Shown: positions 22,570-24,255 of the stretch, in pieces | Numbering within the stretch: the first letter of the stretch is position 1 | How the letters are laid out: each line of letters starts with the position of its first letter | Source of the DNA: a virus | Reading direction: 5' to 3' (one strand) | IMG/VR virus record: IMGVR_UViG_3300000116_006912 | Coordinates: 1-24,255 of that record | Length of the DNA: 24,255 bases | Position numbers and translations under genes: made by a program | The notes under the pieces: generated by a model | Told to the model about the DNA's origin: nothing | What the model saw: only the letters and a program-made list of their open reading frames with translations | The model's database searches: none

Positions 22570-23964
22570 ATGTCAACAGGGCCTAATCAAATTTTACTTA
22601 AGAGAAGCGATTCACCAGGCGTAGAGCCTAGTGGATTGTCTTTTGGCGAACCAGCAGTAAATACTTCTGATGGTGTTTTGTTTTTGGATAAACAAACAAA
22701 CGGAACTGTTGATGCTAATCACCACTGGAAATTTCATGGAACCACCAATGAAAGTATAGTAACTTCAGTCAACGGACGAACTGGTCCTGTTTTATTCAAC
22801 GCAGGCACAAACGTCACACTTACTACGGGTGTAGGTGGAATAACTGTTGATGCTTTTGGTGCAGGTTCAAATGTAACCTCTTTCAATGGTATCACTGGTG
22901 CTGTTACTACGAGTGGCTTACATTTACACGTTACTGGTCTATCGGTAGATGTTGGTATTACGTTCAGTGATGGTACTACTATGTCAACTGCTTTTACCAC
23001 CCCACTCAAGGGTAAACTAGATGCTATTGAAGCAAGTGCTGATGTCACTGATACAACCAATGTAACATCAGCAGGTGCATTAATGGATTCTGAACTTGCG
23101 TCTATTGCAAATGTCAAGGCATTAGATCAATCCGTTGTATCAGGTGCCAGTCCCACATTCGGCACAGCCAACTTTACTGACGCTTCTAATAAGCGGTTAA
23201 TGACAGATGCACAGGAATCGAAGTTGGATGGTATTGAAGCAAGTGCAGATGTGACTGACACTGCTAATGTAACATCTGCTGGTGCATTAATGGATTCTGA
23301 ACTTACATCTATTGCAAATGTGAAGGCATTAGATCAGTCGGTTGTGTCAGGTGCAAGTCCCACTTTCGGAACAGCTAACTTTACTGACGCTTCCAATAAG
23401 CGTTTGATGACAGACGCACAGGAATCGAAGTTAGATGGTATTGAAGCAAGTGCTGATGTAACTGACACTGCTAATGTAACATCTGCTGGTGCATTAATGG
23501 ATTCTGAACTTACATCTATTGCAGATGTTAAAGCGTTAGATCAGTCAGTCGTGTCGGGAGCAAATCCTGTGTTTACCAATATCACCGCCATTGTTGGTAT
23601 TAGTGTGGGTGCTGGTGGTCTTACGTTCAGTGATGGCACTACCATGTCAACTGCTATTAGAACAGATTCATATACAGGACAAATTGAAACTGCTGCGGAT
23701 AAAACTTACACCCTTGATCCAAAGGTTGCAACAGCAAGGACAGTCACTGGATTCTTCATTAAGTCTGCATCTGGTACAGTGACCGCCACTCTCAAGAATG
23801 GTTCTGACACAATCAAAGCAGCAAGTGTAAGTTCTTCGAGTGGAGATCAATCGTCACTTGGAAACACTTCTGTTGCTGCTGACGCTGTTCTAACCATAGT
23901 AACTTCTAGTAACTCATCCGCTCTCGATGTTATCTTTAACGTGGAGTATACAGCAGCATTATGA
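22570..23964 (+). CDS. fibre-like structural protein with tandem repeats
   Basis: 464 residues, Ser/Thr/Gly/Ala-rich, typical of phage tail or whisker fibres. The N-terminus QILLKRSDSPGVEP...FGEPAVNTSDGVLFL resembles the particle-binding start of many T4-like fibre proteins. VTSVNGRTGPV and VTSFNGITGAV are common short fibre turns. Residues 149-333 hold 2.7 copies of a 69-residue repeat starting KLDGIEASADVTDT, and TFSDGTTMSTA occurs once on each side of the block. The last 95 or so residues look like a separate beta-rich tip domain that may bind a receptor. No cysteine is seen. It may be a target of the neighbouring sugar-transfer genes. Confidence 0.82.
   Translation: MSTGPNQILLKRSDSPGVEPSGLSFGEPAVNTSDGVLFLDKQTNGTVDANHHWKFHGTTNESIVTSVNGRTGPVLFNAGTNVTLTTGVGGITVDAFGAGSNVTSFNGITGAVTTSGLHLHVTGLSVDVGITFSDGTTMSTAFTTPLKGKLDAIEASADVTDTTNVTSAGALMDSELASIANVKALDQSVVSGASPTFGTANFTDASNKRLMTDAQESKLDGIEASADVTDTANVTSAGALMDSELTSIANVKALDQSVVSGASPTFGTANFTDASNKRLMTDAQESKLDGIEASADVTDTANVTSAGALMDSELTSIADVKALDQSVVSGANPVFTNITAIVGISVGAGGLTFSDGTTMSTAIRTDSYTGQIETAADKTYTLDPKVATARTVTGFFIKSASGTVTATLKNGSDTIKAASVSSSSGDQSSLGNTSVAADAVLTIVTSSNSSALDVIFNVEYTAAL
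22958..22992 (+). repeat. flanking direct repeat, copy A
   Basis: 35 bases encoding TFSDGTTMSTA, repeated at 23621-23655 with two mismatches. The pair encloses the 69-residue repeat block. Confidence 0.7.
23014..23220 (+). repeat. 207-bp tandem repeat, unit 1
   Basis: Unit of 69 codons beginning K-L-D-A-I-E-A-S and ending D-A-Q-E-S; the next unit starts exactly 207 bases later. Confidence 0.9.
23221..23427 (+). repeat. 207-bp tandem repeat, unit 2
   Basis: Second complete 69-codon unit, beginning K-L-D-G-I-E-A-S. It shares an exact run of about 63 bases with unit 3. Confidence 0.9.
23428..23568 (+). repeat. 207-bp tandem repeat, unit 3, incomplete
   Basis: About 47 codons of the unit; after S-G-A-N-P the sequence leaves the repeat. 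Confidence 0.85.
23621..23655 (+). repeat. flanking direct repeat, copy B
   Basis: Second copy of the 35-base TFSDGTTMSTA segment found at 22958-22992. Confidence 0.7.
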
Positions 23965-24255
23965 GTCCTCATTGGTTATTCTTTCCTACACAGTCAACGG
24001 CTGCTCAGTACATCTATGAGGTTCAAACTGATAGAGCCGTAGTTCGTGGCGCACCTCAGACAGACAGAAGAAAAGAGGACAGCACAGGGACAGAAAGTGG
24101 TAGTCTAGCTGATCAATTTTCTCCTTTTGTTAACAATAGTCAATTTAGGTTGAGTAGTAATAGTATCATTCAATATAGGACCAATAATGATACGAGTACG
24201 GCAGGATTTGAAACCAAGGCTAATATCTCAAGTAATTTGACCTCCGCCACACTTA
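23961..24255 (+). CDS. unknown, probably structural protein, 3'-partial
   Basis: Open frame from ATG 23961, overlapping the fibre stop by ATGA, with no stop before the window ends (98 codons seen). It begins M-S-P-H-W-L-F-F-P-T and continues rich in Ser, Asn, Thr and Gln, with a charged segment QTDRRKEDSTGTESG. Composition resembles phage structural proteins and the overlap suggests co-translation with the fibre. No domain recognised; it is too incomplete for a function. Confidence 0.7.
   Translation, partial: MSPHWLFFPTQSTAAQYIYEVQTDRAVVRGAPQTDRRKEDSTGTESGSLADQFSPFVNNSQFRLSSNSIIQYRTNNDTSTAGFETKANISSNLTSATL

Noticed and set aside
22040-22576. A 178-codon open frame on the - strand
   Set aside because: It lies opposite the GT2-TPR gene. 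Its Leu/Phe-rich sequence is the complement of the Glu/Lys/Gln-rich coding region, and it has no ribosome binding site or partner genes.
23014-23568. CRISPR-like array
   Set aside because: The 207-base repeats keep one reading frame without spacers and encode a fibre protein, so they are coding tandem repeats.

Overview
The window looks like part of the genome of a T4-like tailed phage (myovirus), probably from an aquatic environment. The evidence is an ordered set of T4-type replication genes: sliding clamp gp45, clamp-loader ATPase gp44, clamp-loader small subunit gp62 and translational repressor RegA. Every supported gene is on the + strand, with gaps of at most about 45 bases and many ATGA/GTGA/TTGA stop-start overlaps. 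The window ends in a repetitive fibre-like gene. No integrase, tRNA, rRNA, CRISPR array or insertion sequence was seen. The host cannot be told from the sequence.

Layout: (1) 1-1449: the end of a SAM-dependent DNA methyltransferase, cut by the window edge, then two small unknown genes; a sigma-70-like promoter lies directly against the first. (2) 1450-4196: the replication module 45-44-GroES-like-62-regA, with a GroES-type co-chaperonin gene lodged inside the clamp-loader operon. (3) 4197-21230: a cassette of about 17 kb for making and attaching sugars, placed directly after regA, where T4 carries the DNA polymerase gene 43. It holds seven putative glycosyltransferases, a DegT/DnrJ-type sugar aminotransferase, an FdtA-type ketoisomerase, a NeuB-type nonulosonate synthase fused to a cupin, a DapA/NanA-type aldolase, a NeuA-type CMP-sugar synthetase, a PhyH-type dioxygenase, a sugar C-methyltransferase, a TylF/RmlC-like fusion, two SDR enzymes, two other methyltransferases and a small HAD protein. 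(4) 21260-24255: a GT2-TPR glycosyltransferase, a fibre-like protein with 69-residue tandem repeats, and the start of another gene. The first two are each preceded by an ATAAATAGA element resembling a T4-type late promoter.

The most striking part is 10914-14695. It encodes a protein with all four sialylmotifs of the GT29 (animal-type) sialyltransferases, followed by NeuB-, DapA/NanA- and NeuA-type enzymes. Together these could make a sialic-acid-like (nonulosonic) sugar, activate it with CMP and transfer it. The neighbouring genes suggest a second product, a branched, amino- or C-methylated deoxysugar built on a host-made nucleotide-sugar. The sugars may decorate virion proteins such as the adjacent fibre, or the host surface glycan. 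The sequence alone does not decide between these.
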